Origin: Cutibacterium equinum
GTDB taxonomy: Bacteria; Actinomycetota; Actinomycetes; Propionibacteriales; Propionibacteriaceae
DNA length: 64,000 nucleotides
Direction of reading: 5' to 3'
NCBI RefSeq assembly: GCF_028021195.1
Contig: NZ_CP115668.1
Span: forward strand, 1,550,001-1,614,000
Below the pieces are notes generated by a model. That model saw only the letters and a program-made list of their open reading frames with translations, had not been told where the DNA came from and did not search any database. The translations under genes and the position numbers were made by a program. Below, piece by piece: positions 45,536 through 59,216 of this stretch (position 1 is the stretch's first letter; each line of letters opens with the position of its first letter).

Positions 45536-46885
45536 TCACCATGTCAGGAGAGCCAGCTCCTCGTCGTCCAAATGCTCACTGACAAGAAGCCGACGCAGCG
45601 TGCGCTGACGCAATTCCCCCACCCGCATCGAGCCGAACGAACTGGTCAATTCTTCTGGCCACACTGTCGTCATGGCATGGGCCAGCGCGGCCCGAAGTCT
45701 GGATACTCGGTGACCTTGGGCGTAGAGAGGTCCGCCGGGGATGGCGGGCAGGAAAGCTCCCAGTTCCCACACGGCCTCATCGGCCTCTCGACTGGCGCAC
45801 CTACCGGTCCAAATGGCCCTCTCGGCACGGACCAGCAGATCCTCCCCCTCCCCCGATGCGGCATTGACCCATACATGTCGCGGTGCCAACTCCGCCAGTT
45901 CGGCCGAGGCGATACAGCGAGACATGAAGGTTCCGGGTTCGTCCAATGGCAAATCCCATAACCGTCGCACTCCTTCGCCACGCAGTTCAGGATCACCCAT
46001 GCGATGACCCAATCGGAAGGCCGCACAGCACGTGAGGAGCCGCCCCACGTGACCCTCGGCAGGGCCGAAAGGTCGCGACAAGACGTTCTCGAGGCCCTCG
46101 GCAGCCATCTCCAGGCAGGAAAACGGTGCGACCCTCATGTCAACTGCGCTCATGAGGAGCCACATCTGCGGCCCTGTGACGGTACGTGGGTCATAACCGG
46201 ACATAATCTCGTCAACTCGAGTGCCCACAGCCGTGGCCAGATCGGGTGACCAACCGATCAACACTCGGGTAGCTCCCCTGGACTCATGAATTACCAGGTC
46301 GTGCGCGCCGACCGGCAGCGGGCCGATCATCTCGCTGGTGTGTTCATCCCCATCGACGAGAATGCCCGCATCGGGGGTGTGACACATCAACTCTTCGGGC
46401 TGATCGACGATGGTCTGGGCTGGCAACCACGCAGGAAGGCTGCTCAGCGCCTCCTCGATGTCGTCGGCGAGCCGACCGCGCCACACAGCCATCCGGACAC
46501 TGCCGGGACTTAGGACGATCTCGCTTCCGAGTAGGCTGACTCCCGCGTCCGCCGGGTAAGAATCGCCCATGTCCTGGCGCCAAACCATGAGGGCTGGGTG
46601 CCTGTCATGGCCTGTTCTGGTGACGACGAGTCCGTGAGCACCAGCCGCCCACACAGCCGCCGGAAACCCATCCTCGAGGACCCAGATCGGACCGGGGACC
46701 GTCACGTCTGCGTTGTCGTCACCGGGAGGCATGGTGATTCCGGCAACGAGTTCGACCTCGTCAGATTGGCGCAGCTCGGCAGACAGCACCGCCCCGCACG
46801 GGTGGGTCCACATCCACGAGGAATCGTCAGCGGACTCCTGGCACGACACCAGGGTCCATGGCTGGCCGACGCTGATGCGGCTCAT
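45536..46885 (-). CDS. conserved-looking protein of unknown function
   Basis: 449-aa soluble, acidic protein. The first about 170 residues are beta-like (WTHPCGAVLSAEL, GPIWVLEDGFPAAVW). The C-terminal about 200 residues are helical, with many Trp/Leu (CLEMAAEGLENVLSRPFG, VRRLWDLPLDEP). No signal peptide, membrane helix or catalytic motif recognised. The ATG at 46885 has GGAGG at 5-nt spacing. It starts 26 bp after the Nei-type glycosylase stop on the same strand, so probably in one operon; a repair role is not shown. Confidence 0.7.
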   Translation of the reverse strand: MSRISVGQPWTLVSCQESADDSSWMWTHPCGAVLSAELRQSDEVELVAGITMPPGDDNADVTVPGPIWVLEDGFPAAVWAAGAHGLVVTRTGHDRHPALMVWRQDMGDSYPADAGVSLLGSEIVLSPGSVRMAVWRGRLADDIEEALSSLPAWLPAQTIVDQPEELMCHTPDAGILVDGDEHTSEMIGPLPVGAHDLVIHESRGATRVLIGWSPDLATAVGTRVDEIMSGYDPRTVTGPQMWLLMSAVDMRVAPFSCLEMAAEGLENVLSRPFGPAEGHVGRLLTCCAAFRLGHRMGDPELRGEGVRRLWDLPLDEPGTFMSRCIASAELAELAPRHVWVNAASGEGEDLLVRAERAIWTGRCASREADEAVWELGAFLPAIPGGPLYAQGHRVSRLRAALAHAMTTVWPEELTSSFGSMRVGELRQRTLRRLLVSEHLDDEELALLTW

Positions 46886-46911
46886 CCTGACCTCCAGACC
46901 CGACTCAACCG

Positions 46912-47730
46912 TCAGTGATGCCGACGTTGGCAACGCGGGCACCAGAACAAGTGACGCCCTCCCCGGGTGACCATCTTCACCGGACTGGTGCACACCAGAC
47001 ACGGTTGGTTTTCCCGTCGGTAGACGTAGACCTCTCCGCCGTGGCGATCAACGCGGGGCGCTCTCCCCATCGCCTCCGGGGTGTGCTCTGGCTCGACGGT
47101 GTCAATGCGTCCTGCCTCGACCCCGGCGCGCATGAGCATGACCAGATCATTCCACAACGCCAACCATGTCGAGTGGGAAATCTGTTTACCAGGGGTCGCT
47201 GGATCGATCCGATGGCGGAAGAGCACTTCGGCCCGGTAAATGTTGCCGACTCCTGCAACGATCTTCTGATCGAGCAGCAGATCGCTGATCTGGCGGGAGG
47301 AGCGTCGCACCTTGTGCCACGCAATGTCGGGGTCTGCACCGTCACGAATGGGGTCAGGCCCTATAGTGGCCGCGATTGCCGCCCATTCATCGTCATTGAT
47401 GAGTTCGCAGGTCTGGGGGCCGCGCAGGTCCGCGGACGTGACGCCGTCGGTAATGCGCAACCTGACCTGCCCTGCGACCGGAACCAACGGTCCCACCCCG
47501 AGCTTCCCAATTAACCCCAGGTGGATGTGGAGCAGGTGATCGGCACGATTGTTGTCGAAATCGACGACGAGGTGCTTTCCCCACGCTTGGGCCGACGTCA
47601 GCACCGTCCCGTCGAGCATGGCTGCGGACTCGCCGAAGCGGCCTTGTGGCGAGGTGACCTCGACCGGTTCTCCCGCGAAAGCCGTACTGATGGCGTTGGC
47701 AAGACGGTGGATGACGTGGCCTTCGGGCAC
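46912..47730 (-). CDS. Fpg/Nei-family DNA glycosylase (endonuclease VIII-like)
   Basis: 272-aa base-excision-repair enzyme that removes oxidised bases and nicks the strand. After loss of the initiator residue the N-terminus is PEGHVIHRLA: Pro is the Schiff-base nucleophile, Glu the acid, and PEGH (rather than PELP) marks the Nei group. The H2TH region is DLLLDQKIVAGVGNIYRAE. The C-terminal zinc finger reads CLVCTSPV ... CPRCQRRHH. The GTG at 47730 has GAGAGGA upstream; a longer open frame to 48090 lacks support. Resembles actinobacterial Nei2-type proteins. Confidence 0.9.
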   Translation of the reverse strand: MPEGHVIHRLANAISTAFAGEPVEVTSPQGRFGESAAMLDGTVLTSAQAWGKHLVVDFDNNRADHLLHIHLGLIGKLGVGPLVPVAGQVRLRITDGVTSADLRGPQTCELINDDEWAAIAATIGPDPIRDGADPDIAWHKVRRSSRQISDLLLDQKIVAGVGNIYRAEVLFRHRIDPATPGKQISHSTWLALWNDLVMLMRAGVEAGRIDTVEPEHTPEAMGRAPRVDRHGGEVYVYRRENQPCLVCTSPVKMVTRGGRHLFWCPRCQRRHH

Positions 47731-47818
47731 AGATGGTTGTCCTCTCGAGGTTGATGAGATGACGCGGTCATCGCGCATCGATGAGCACGACGGCCAGGAC
47801 GTGAGGCAGGATAGTCCC

Positions 47819-48058
47819 ATGAATGCCTCTGGCCACGGCAAAAACCGACGCATCCACGCCCACGGACGTGACCGTGGACCCATTCTCGATGGCGACCGCG
47901 CCATGAGGGCGCGCGAACTCACTGAACAATCACAGCCCGTTGCTGAGTCCCAGATGCCCGGGCCAGGCCAGGAATGGCCAACCGTACTGGCGGATCTTCG
48001 TCGTCGGGCCACCGCCGGCCCGGCCCACGAAACTGATGGGGACCGCTCAGCCCAGTGA
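47819..48058 (+). CDS. small hydrophilic protein, uncertain
   Basis: 79-aa frame with AGGA 7 nt before the ATG at 47819. Charged and probably disordered (ASGHGKNRRIHAHGRDRG), with a possible short helix (WPTVLADLRRRA). It lies in the gap between divergent nei and convergent rpiB and overlaps the rpiB stop by 12 bp. No family recognised; could be a chance frame. Confidence 0.4.
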   Translation: MNASGHGKNRRIHAHGRDRGPILDGDRAMRARELTEQSQPVAESQMPGPGQEWPTVLADLRRRATAGPAHETDGDRSAQ

Positions 48059-48520
48059 GCCCTTATCCTCCCAGGACGCGAGCTTGTCAATGCGCCGCTG
48101 GTGACGCTCCTCGTGGGAGAACTCCGTAGTCAGGAAGGTCTCGACGATCTTCCATGCTTCCTCGTGGGTCTGCATCCTGCCACCCAGGGAGACGATGTTG
48201 GCATCATTGTGAGCACGAGCCAGCTCGGCAATCTCGACACTGTAAGCCAGCGCGGCACGAATTCCCTTGACCTTGTTGGCCGCGATCTGCTCGCCGTTTC
48301 CCGAACCGCCCAGCACAATGCCCAGGGAACCAGGTTCGGCCACCACGGCCTGGGCGCATGGAATGCAGTAGTCCGGGTAGTCGTCGAGGGAATCATAGGT
48401 CGACGCACCATGGTCGACGACCTGGTATCCGGCCTCGGTCAGCTTGCCGACGAGGAACTCCTTGAGCTCAAAGGCCGCATGATCGGTACCAATATGAACG
48501 TGTGAAGGCTTGAAGGTCAT
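48047..48520 (-). CDS. rpiB: ribose-5-phosphate isomerase B
   Basis: 157-aa RpiB/LacAB-family enzyme interconverting ribose-5-phosphate and ribulose-5-phosphate, linking Zwf/Pgl/Gnd output to nucleotides. Family blocks: HIGTDHAAFELKEFL near the N-terminus, VVDHGAST and DYPDYCIPCAQAV (catalytic Cys region), LGGSGNGEQIAANKVKGIRAAL, and RAHNDANIVSLGGR. Normal length; the ATG at 48520 is clear. Confidence 0.95.
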   Translation of the reverse strand: MTFKPSHVHIGTDHAAFELKEFLVGKLTEAGYQVVDHGASTYDSLDDYPDYCIPCAQAVVAEPGSLGIVLGGSGNGEQIAANKVKGIRAALAYSVEIAELARAHNDANIVSLGGRMQTHEEAWKIVETFLTTEFSHEERHQRRIDKLASWEDKGSLG

Positions 48521-48591
48521 GGCTCAATCATGGCACCAACCTCCAGCAGGTTGGCCCGTCCGGATGGACCAACTCCGCTAGCGTGGAAGGT

Positions 48592-49881
48592 ATGGCTGAA
48601 AGCACCTCCCCCGTTCAGGTCCCTGACCCCTACCGCTTGGAGCTCGTCACCAGCGACGGTTCCCGCACTGAAGCGGTCGACAATGTGCAGCGCGCCGTGG
48701 CACTGGGTTTCCACCTGGCACAACCATCTGACGCCGTACTCGAGCACTACGCCACCTATGTCGAAGGTGAACGGTTGTGGACGATCCGACAGCCTGACCC
48801 CGATCCGGAATTCCCCGGCCTTCCAGTCGCGACGATGGCGGCATACCCCAGCACCATCAACACCGGACATGGGCATCTTGAACCGACCACCTTCATCACT
48901 GACGTCACGGTGCGTTCCAGCCACCGCCGCCGCGGACTGCTTCGCACGCTGATGACGAACGCTCTCAACCGCTCCAAGGAGGAGGGCCTGCCCTTCGCTG
49001 CACTGACGGCTACCGAGGGAAGCATCTACGGACGGTTTGGCTACGGCATCTCCACTCGGGCTCAGAATGTCGAGATCGTGGCGGACGGCCGGTTCAAGCT
49101 CAACCACGAGCCGAGCGGGACCGTCTCGATGGCCGATCCGCTGGCCATCGATGATCTGCGGCTGGAAGTGTTCTCCGCGTTCCACCAGGCCCATCGAGGT
49201 TCCCACAACCGCGAGCCCTGGCATGTCGACTTTGCTTCCGGCCGCTGGGACCCCCAGAAGGACGGTCCGAACCGTCGTATCCGTTCGATCGTCCACCACG
49301 ATGACGACGGAAAACCTGACGGCGTCGTGTCTTACGAGATCGACAAGGATTTCGGGTCCAAGATCACCGTCGTTGACATGGTGGCGACGACCCCGGACGC
49401 CGAGGTGGCTCTGTGGGAGTTCTTGGCCTCCATCGACCTCATCGAGACGATCAAGGCGTGGGGGGTCGATCCTGCCACGCCGCTGCCGTGGGCAGTCGAG
49501 GATCCTCGAGTGGTCAAGTTCACCCGTCACAGTGATCTGGGATGGCTGCGCATCCTTGACGTTGACCGGGCAATGGCGGTGCGAGGTTGGGATCACCAGG
49601 GTTCGGTGACCTTCCACGTCACCGACTCGATGGGCTACGCCGAGGGCACGTGGCGCATCGACGTAGACGCCCCGGGAGCGCCAGCCACTGTGACTCGCGT
49701 CTCCGATTCCACCGATGCCGCCACCCTCGATGTGGCCGCCCTCGGGTCGCTGTACTTTGGCGTGGGACGTGGGTTCTCCCTGGCTGCTGCCCACCGCATC
49801 ACCGGCACTGACGAGCAGATTGCGGCAGTCGACCGAATGTTCTCCACCGTCGACGTGGCTCACAACATTTCTGAGTTCTGA
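48592..49881 (+). CDS. Eis-like GNAT acetyltransferase with SCP2-like C-terminal domain
   Basis: 429-aa acetyl-CoA-dependent N-acetyltransferase. The acetyl-CoA loop is VRSSHRRRGLLRTLM (about residues 108-122), followed by GSIYGRFGYGI; a second GNAT-fold region and a sterol-carrier-like C-terminal domain complete the Eis layout. The protein ends in Phe (NISEF); in Eis the C-terminal Phe carboxylate acts as the catalytic base, so this end is meaningful. Eis enzymes acetylate aminoglycosides and some proteins; activity here is inferred. The ATG at 48592 has GGAAGG upstream. Confidence 0.87.
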   Translation: MAESTSPVQVPDPYRLELVTSDGSRTEAVDNVQRAVALGFHLAQPSDAVLEHYATYVEGERLWTIRQPDPDPEFPGLPVATMAAYPSTINTGHGHLEPTTFITDVTVRSSHRRRGLLRTLMTNALNRSKEEGLPFAALTATEGSIYGRFGYGISTRAQNVEIVADGRFKLNHEPSGTVSMADPLAIDDLRLEVFSAFHQAHRGSHNREPWHVDFASGRWDPQKDGPNRRIRSIVHHDDDGKPDGVVSYEIDKDFGSKITVVDMVATTPDAEVALWEFLASIDLIETIKAWGVDPATPLPWAVEDPRVVKFTRHSDLGWLRILDVDRAMAVRGWDHQGSVTFHVTDSMGYAEGTWRIDVDAPGAPATVTRVSDSTDAATLDVAALGSLYFGVGRGFSLAAAHRITGTDEQIAAVDRMFSTVDVAHNISEF

Positions 49882-49896
49882 GTCCTCATCACGCCA

Positions 49897-49928
49897 CTGT
49901 GGGCCGGGTGGTCGTACCCGGCCCACAG
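49897..49928. terminator. bidirectional hairpin between GNAT gene and ligA
   Basis: Perfect 13-bp stem, 49897-49909 with 49916-49928, loop of 6, between convergent genes. Confidence 0.75.
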
Positions 49929-49980
49929 GTGTTCCACCAGCGGTGTCTTGTCCCGCGTGGTGACCCCGTCAGATCAGGTA

Positions 49981-52215
<2,235 letters not shown>

Positions 52216-52262
52216 TTACCCCTCGGGTGCACTCAGGTATCAGCAGAGCGTCCAACAGGTGT

Positions 52263-52289
52263 GGCAGCCGCGCACGTTGCACGGCTGCC
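52263..52289 (-). terminator. hairpin after the histidine acid phosphatase gene
   Basis: 8-bp stem, 52263-52270 with 52282-52289, in the 110-bp gap before ligA on the same strand. Confidence 0.5.
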
Positions 52290-52307
52290 GGTCACCACCA
52301 TGGAATT

Positions 52308-53870
52308 TCAGACTCCGGTAGCAGGAAGCGCCCCGGCAAAATCCCTCGGCTTACTCGGCGTCGCGGTCGGCGCGGAGACGGAAGGAGACGTAGGCGACTC
52401 GTCACCGGCGGGCTTGACCAACCAACCACCATCAGCGATTGAGGCGCCGGTGAGGCAGTGCTTGAGCTCGTCGACGGTGTAGAAGAAAGAGTTCGCCGTA
52501 ATCGGACGGCAGCCACGCCCGAAGGTGGCCTGCTGCTCGTTGAGGAGCATCCGGACGACTTTCTGACCTGACGAGGACTCGAAGACGTCCCACTGCACGT
52601 TGGAGGCCAGCGGAGCCACCTTGGAACCCCGCCAGTCGGTGGCCTGCCAGAAGTTGGTCTCCTCGGGGCTGATCTGGGTACGGGAACCGGGAGCTCCGAT
52701 GAGCGCCTCGAAGGGAATGAGGGTCTCCGCGTGGGCGAACCGCAAGGTTGCCGACCCTTCGGGATGGTCCTTGATCTGCTGGTCGATCTGAGCCAAGAAG
52801 TCATCGAGAAGGGGACGGGCATTGCGATAGGCGATGTCCGATCCCTTGAATCCAGGCCCTTTCTCCGCGTAGTCCTCAGCATCCAGGGACATTGCAAAGA
52901 CATTGGCCTGGTCAATCGTGAAGTACTTGGCGAAGTCAACCTTGGTCTCGGCCGCCATCGAGGGGGCGATGATGTACAGGTTGTACAAGTTGAGGGCTGC
53001 ATCAACCTCGTTCTTGGCCTTCTTGCCCTCGGGTGTGGTGAAGGTCCACTCTCCGGCCGCCAGGCGGTCGACGAAGTCCTTCGTGTAGATCTTTTCCAGA
53101 ACCTCGCGGGCAGCCTTGCGAACTTCCGGACGCGAATTCACCGCATCGACGTAATCGGACAGTTCCTTGCTGTCCTTGTACTCCTGGTAGGCCTTGTAGT
53201 CCGAGTTCGACTTGTCCTTGTGAAAGTACAACGTCTCGGGATGGGCCTTGATGGCACGTGACATGTGCCCCTTCATGTGCGGGGCAGCATGGAGCAATCC
53301 GGTGACGAACTCATACCCGGACTCGGCAGCACGCGGTTCTCCCGAGGACTCCACCACGATCGAGTCGTCGTCGCCGTGGAGAGCCTCGGGCATGCGGTGG
53401 GCCAGACGCTCACCCAGATGCCGATGCTGTTGGGCACCCAGCTCGGTGAGGTTGCCATACCCCTTCTCGAGCGTGTTGCCCTCGCTGAGTTCAACTCCGT
53501 CAGCCTTCATGCGAGACCACGTGTCCTCGTTCCCGAGATTCTCATTGGCCTCGTGAAGCTTCATGGTTTGGGCGTAAACATCGCGTCCAAGAGGAGTCAC
53601 AGCTCCCAACTCATCGGCCTTTTCCCAGATCGCCATCGTCAGGGCGTCGTACTTGAAGCTCGACAGGCCACGGGAGCCGTGACGGGCAACGACCTGGGTG
53701 TTGACGGGGTGGAACCCGGCGGGCGGAGCCTGCACAGCGCCACCGGAATAGCGGTAAGGGGTCTTCGTCGACATCGAATCGTCGGTGTCAGCGTGAGCGG
53801 TTGGCGCACAGGTGACGGCCAGGCATGCGACGGTCACGGCGCCAAGAACGCGCAACGGTGTGGAGGTCAT
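52308..53870 (-). CDS. secreted histidine acid phosphatase (MINPP/phytase-like) ending in LPATGV
   Basis: 520 aa. Signal peptide with cleavage near AHA (about residue 27). Catalytic QVVARHGSRGLSS (R-H-G phospho-histidine motif, about residue 60) and the distal proton donor RFAHAETLIPF (H-A-E). The helical insert is that of multiple-inositol-polyphosphate phosphatases, so phytate-type or other organic phosphates are likely substrates. A Ser/Pro-rich spacer leads to GALPATGV and the stop: a sortase motif without membrane helix or basic tail. GGGAG precedes the ATG at 53870. Confidence 0.87.
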   Translation of the reverse strand: MTSTPLRVLGAVTVACLAVTCAPTAHADTDDSMSTKTPYRYSGGAVQAPPAGFHPVNTQVVARHGSRGLSSFKYDALTMAIWEKADELGAVTPLGRDVYAQTMKLHEANENLGNEDTWSRMKADGVELSEGNTLEKGYGNLTELGAQQHRHLGERLAHRMPEALHGDDDSIVVESSGEPRAAESGYEFVTGLLHAAPHMKGHMSRAIKAHPETLYFHKDKSNSDYKAYQEYKDSKELSDYVDAVNSRPEVRKAAREVLEKIYTKDFVDRLAAGEWTFTTPEGKKAKNEVDAALNLYNLYIIAPSMAAETKVDFAKYFTIDQANVFAMSLDAEDYAEKGPGFKGSDIAYRNARPLLDDFLAQIDQQIKDHPEGSATLRFAHAETLIPFEALIGAPGSRTQISPEETNFWQATDWRGSKVAPLASNVQWDVFESSSGQKVVRMLLNEQQATFGRGCRPITANSFFYTVDELKHCLTGASIADGGWLVKPAGDESPTSPSVSAPTATPSKPRDFAGALPATGV

Positions 53871-53996
53871 GGTGTACTCCCGAGATCATTGATCATTACT
53901 GCCCCACTCTCGCGAATTCGGGTGTCACCCCCACGTACGGCAGGTGACGCCCGATCGACGTTTCAATGACCTCCAAGCGATGGCTCCCGAGATGGA

Positions 53997-54599
53997 TCAA
54001 TCCAGGATAGGTCCGACGGTGCGGGTCCGCTTCAGCTCGAAGAACCCTGGGTAGGCCGTCACCTTCTCAAACCCGTCGAACAGCTCCCCGGCCTGCTCAC
54101 CCTTGGGAGCCGGGGAAATCACCGGGCCGAAGAGAGCCATGCCATTGATGTGGAGGACCGGGGTACCGACGTCCTGGCCGACCGGATCCATGCCTTCGTG
54201 GTGGGAAGCACGCATGGCCTGATCGAAGTCGCCCTTGTCGGCACGCTCCGCTATGGACTCGTCGTATCCACATTCAGCCAGTGCAGCCTTGACAGTCTCG
54301 ACACTGCGCTCCTCCTTACCAAGGTGGTAGCGGGTTCCCAAGGCGGTGTAGAAGTCGCGGACGGCCTCCTGCCCATGCACCTCGACGACGCCGGTGGCGG
54401 CTCGGGCGCCGATCCACGCCTTCTCCATCTCGGCGCGGTAGTCGTCGGGCAGATCACGTCCCTCGTTGAGGACGGCCAGACTCATGACGTGGAAGACGGT
54501 GTGGACGTCACGGACCTTCTCCACCTCGAGCATCCAGCGGGACGTCATCCATGCCCACGGACAAGCCGGATCGAACCAAAAATCAACTGTTGTGGTCAT
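53997..54599 (-). CDS. DsbA-fold protein of the mycothiol-dependent nitroreductase (Rv2466c) family, monothiol
   Basis: 200 aa. Near-complete match by eye to the Rv2466c layout: [55 protein letters not shown] and [15 protein letters not shown] at the end. Family members use mycothiol to reduce nitro compounds and other targets. The active site here is C-P-W-A: the second Cys of the CPWC motif is Ala, so only a monothiol mechanism is possible. The ATG at 54599 is chosen by family start; a GTG at 54617 is an alternative. Cytoplasmic. Confidence 0.87.
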   Translation of the reverse strand: MTTTVDFWFDPACPWAWMTSRWMLEVEKVRDVHTVFHVMSLAVLNEGRDLPDDYRAEMEKAWIGARAATGVVEVHGQEAVRDFYTALGTRYHLGKEERSVETVKAALAECGYDESIAERADKGDFDQAMRASHHEGMDPVGQDVGTPVLHINGMALFGPVISPAPKGEQAGELFDGFEKVTAYPGFFELKRTRTVGPILD

Positions 54600-54789
54600 G
54601 TCACCAGCCAACCGCACGCGCGCACGCAGGCAAAGACCGATGCCGTCATTGTTCGCCTAGGGCGCAGTAATGGCACCACCTACCCTTCTCACTTGACGAG
54701 ACAGCGAAAGGCAAGAACCAATAGAATTTCGTGCAAATCGTTGGGTAGATTTGTATGCCCTCAACTAACGCATGTTCCACGGAGGCATG

Positions 54790-57384
<2,595 letters not shown>

Positions 57385-57401
57385 CCCCTGAGACATGATT
57401 G

Positions 57402-57429
57402 TGGCCCCGAACCGTGTGGTTCGGGGCCA
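57402..57429 (+). terminator. hairpin terminator after pepN
   Basis: Perfect 12-bp stem, 57402-57413 with 57418-57429, loop GTGT, 18 bp past the pepN stop. Confidence 0.8.
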
Positions 57430-57470
57430 CTGTCGTCTTGGCGATCAGGGTTTACGCTGTGCGACGAGGA

Positions 57471-57653
57471 TCAGTCGGAATCCTTGCTGGCGTGACTCTT
57501 CGCAAAATGGATTCCCCAGCCGACAAGGATGAACAGGACAGCCGTGGCGATCGGCCACACGACACACAGCATGAGCAGGTGCACAGAGCTGTAGTCGGCT
57601 TCGGGCCAGCCGGGCAGGGTTTTCATGGGCACGAGGGCCAGCGCATCGATCAT
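57471..57653 (-). CDS. small single-helix membrane protein
   Basis: 60-aa frame with one strong membrane helix (LLMLCVVWPIATAVLFILVG) and a charged end (HFAKSHASKDSD). TGAGG lies 2 nt before the ATG at 57653, which is rather close; an upstream start at 57707 would add 18 residues. Convergent with pepN, with the pepN hairpin between. Function unknown. Confidence 0.5.
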   Translation of the reverse strand: MIDALALVPMKTLPGWPEADYSSVHLLMLCVVWPIATAVLFILVGWGIHFAKSHASKDSD

Positions 57654-58024
57654 GGCCTCAGCGTAGCCTCTTGACGCCCTTTGTGGATCGAGCTTGACAG
57701 GCTTCACGGGAACTTGGGGTGGCAGACACGGACATACGGACGCTCTTCGACCGCTCTGGAGCCGTGGAGGAATCTTGTTTCCTTGGTTACCACACGAAGT
57801 GAGAACGACCCGGCCCCGTGATCCCTCTGACCGTCGTGGGGGATGGACATCCTCAGTGGCGATGCCGTGACTTACCGTCCGCTCGGATTACAGGTCTGTC
57901 TTCCGTGAGGTTATCCACAGCCTGCTCGGCGATGCTCTCGACGTTGTCCACAGATCCGAAATTGGCTGACGGATTCCATGGTGTCACGACGATAACTGTT
58001 GACGTGAATGAACTTGAACTTGAT

Positions 58025-58951
58025 ATGAGAGACAACGGCGGTGTCGTGCGGATCCATCGCTTCAGCCGGACTCGCGGGCAAGCTGACCGCGCTGTGAAAG
58101 CCGGACGCGCCACACGTCTGCTACCCGGGATCGTCGCGGATGCTGGTCGGTCTGACGATCCCCGGGTCAAGATGCAGGCGATACACATGTGGCACCGCGA
58201 CGCGGTCATCATCGGCAAGGCGGCCCTCGTCGCGCAGGGAATGATACCGCCGGGGAGCAGGACGAGAGATTTCAGCGTAGTCCACGAGGTGGAGGCGTTT
58301 TCTCGGACTCGAGGCCTCGTGCGAGAGGGAATTCGTGTACACCGATGGCGAGTTCCGCGCCGGTACGTCACCCAGTATCGCGATGTCCCCATGGCGATTC
58401 CCGAGGCATCCGTCCTCCTCCTGGCTGTCAGAGGAGAGTGGGAGTGGGTCTGTGAAGCGCTACGGCAAAAGCTCGTCACCCCGCGTTCCTGTCGGGTAGC
58501 TCGTTCCTGCCTGTCTTGGAAGTTTGACCGCCATCGCATCTCAGCGGCGTTGGCCGACATTTCCTTCAACCCGTGGTCAGTACCGGAGCTGTGGTTGTCC
58601 CGGGCGCTCCGCGCGGTCGGGTTCACCGGGTGGCACGCCAACAGGAAGGTCAGCACAGCCGAAGGGGTGTTCACCCTTGACCAAGCATTCGATGCCGAAA
58701 GGGTCGGGGTCGAGGTCGACGGCCGCTGCGTGCACGGCACACCCCAAGGTTACGAAGCGACCATGCTTCGCTCGGCGAGTTTGGACCGCCATGGCTGGCG
58801 GATGCTGCACATCACTCCAACGATGCTGCGGCAACGGCCGCGATTCGTGCTGGAGTGGCTGTCTCAGCGGATCCACAAGCGGCATCGACCCAAGTTCATG
58901 ATGTCAGACCAGGAGCTTTTGCGGATCATGTTTGGTCTGGCTCCAGCCTGA
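58025..58951 (+). CDS. AbiEi/DUF559-like protein
   Basis: About 308 aa. The N-terminal part resembles the AbiEi-antitoxin/type IV TA regulator layout (RAVKAGRATRLLPGIVADAG). The C-terminal part is like the Vsr/DUF559 endonuclease fold: DQAFDAERVGVEVDGRCVHG with acidic residues, then LRSASLDRHGWRMLHIT. The expected catalytic pattern (E-x-D-G then a hydrophobic strand) is present. No AbiEii-type toxin lies next to it. The start is uncertain: an ATG at 58025 without a clear ribosome site; the frame is open to 57818. Such orphan genes are common in actinobacteria. Confidence 0.65.
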   Translation: MRDNGGVVRIHRFSRTRGQADRAVKAGRATRLLPGIVADAGRSDDPRVKMQAIHMWHRDAVIIGKAALVAQGMIPPGSRTRDFSVVHEVEAFSRTRGLVREGIRVHRWRVPRRYVTQYRDVPMAIPEASVLLLAVRGEWEWVCEALRQKLVTPRSCRVARSCLSWKFDRHRISAALADISFNPWSVPELWLSRALRAVGFTGWHANRKVSTAEGVFTLDQAFDAERVGVEVDGRCVHGTPQGYEATMLRSASLDRHGWRMLHITPTMLRQRPRFVLEWLSQRIHKRHRPKFMMSDQELLRIMFGLAPA

Positions 58952-59216
58952 TCCTTGCCCCGCCACCTTCATCGAATCTCCCCGACGAGCATCAGCGGGC
59001 CTTCGTCACAGTGCCCACCGCCGCTGTGTCTCTGGACGCATGGTGTCATCAGCCCTGGGTTCGGCTCGGCCTGATGTGGCGATCCCGGAAACACCGCAGG
59101 GTTGCGCTGCGAAAACCTCCTCAATCACCGTGACCTCACAGCATCTCCACTTCCCCTTACCTGCATCGCATGGAAATGCCTGGAAAGATGGAGGTGAGAC
59201 ATCTAGGAGGAATCGC

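Noticed and set aside
47549-47818. Longer start for the small plus-strand protein at 47819
   Set aside because: The upstream part is antisense to the nei gene and lacks a ribosome site.
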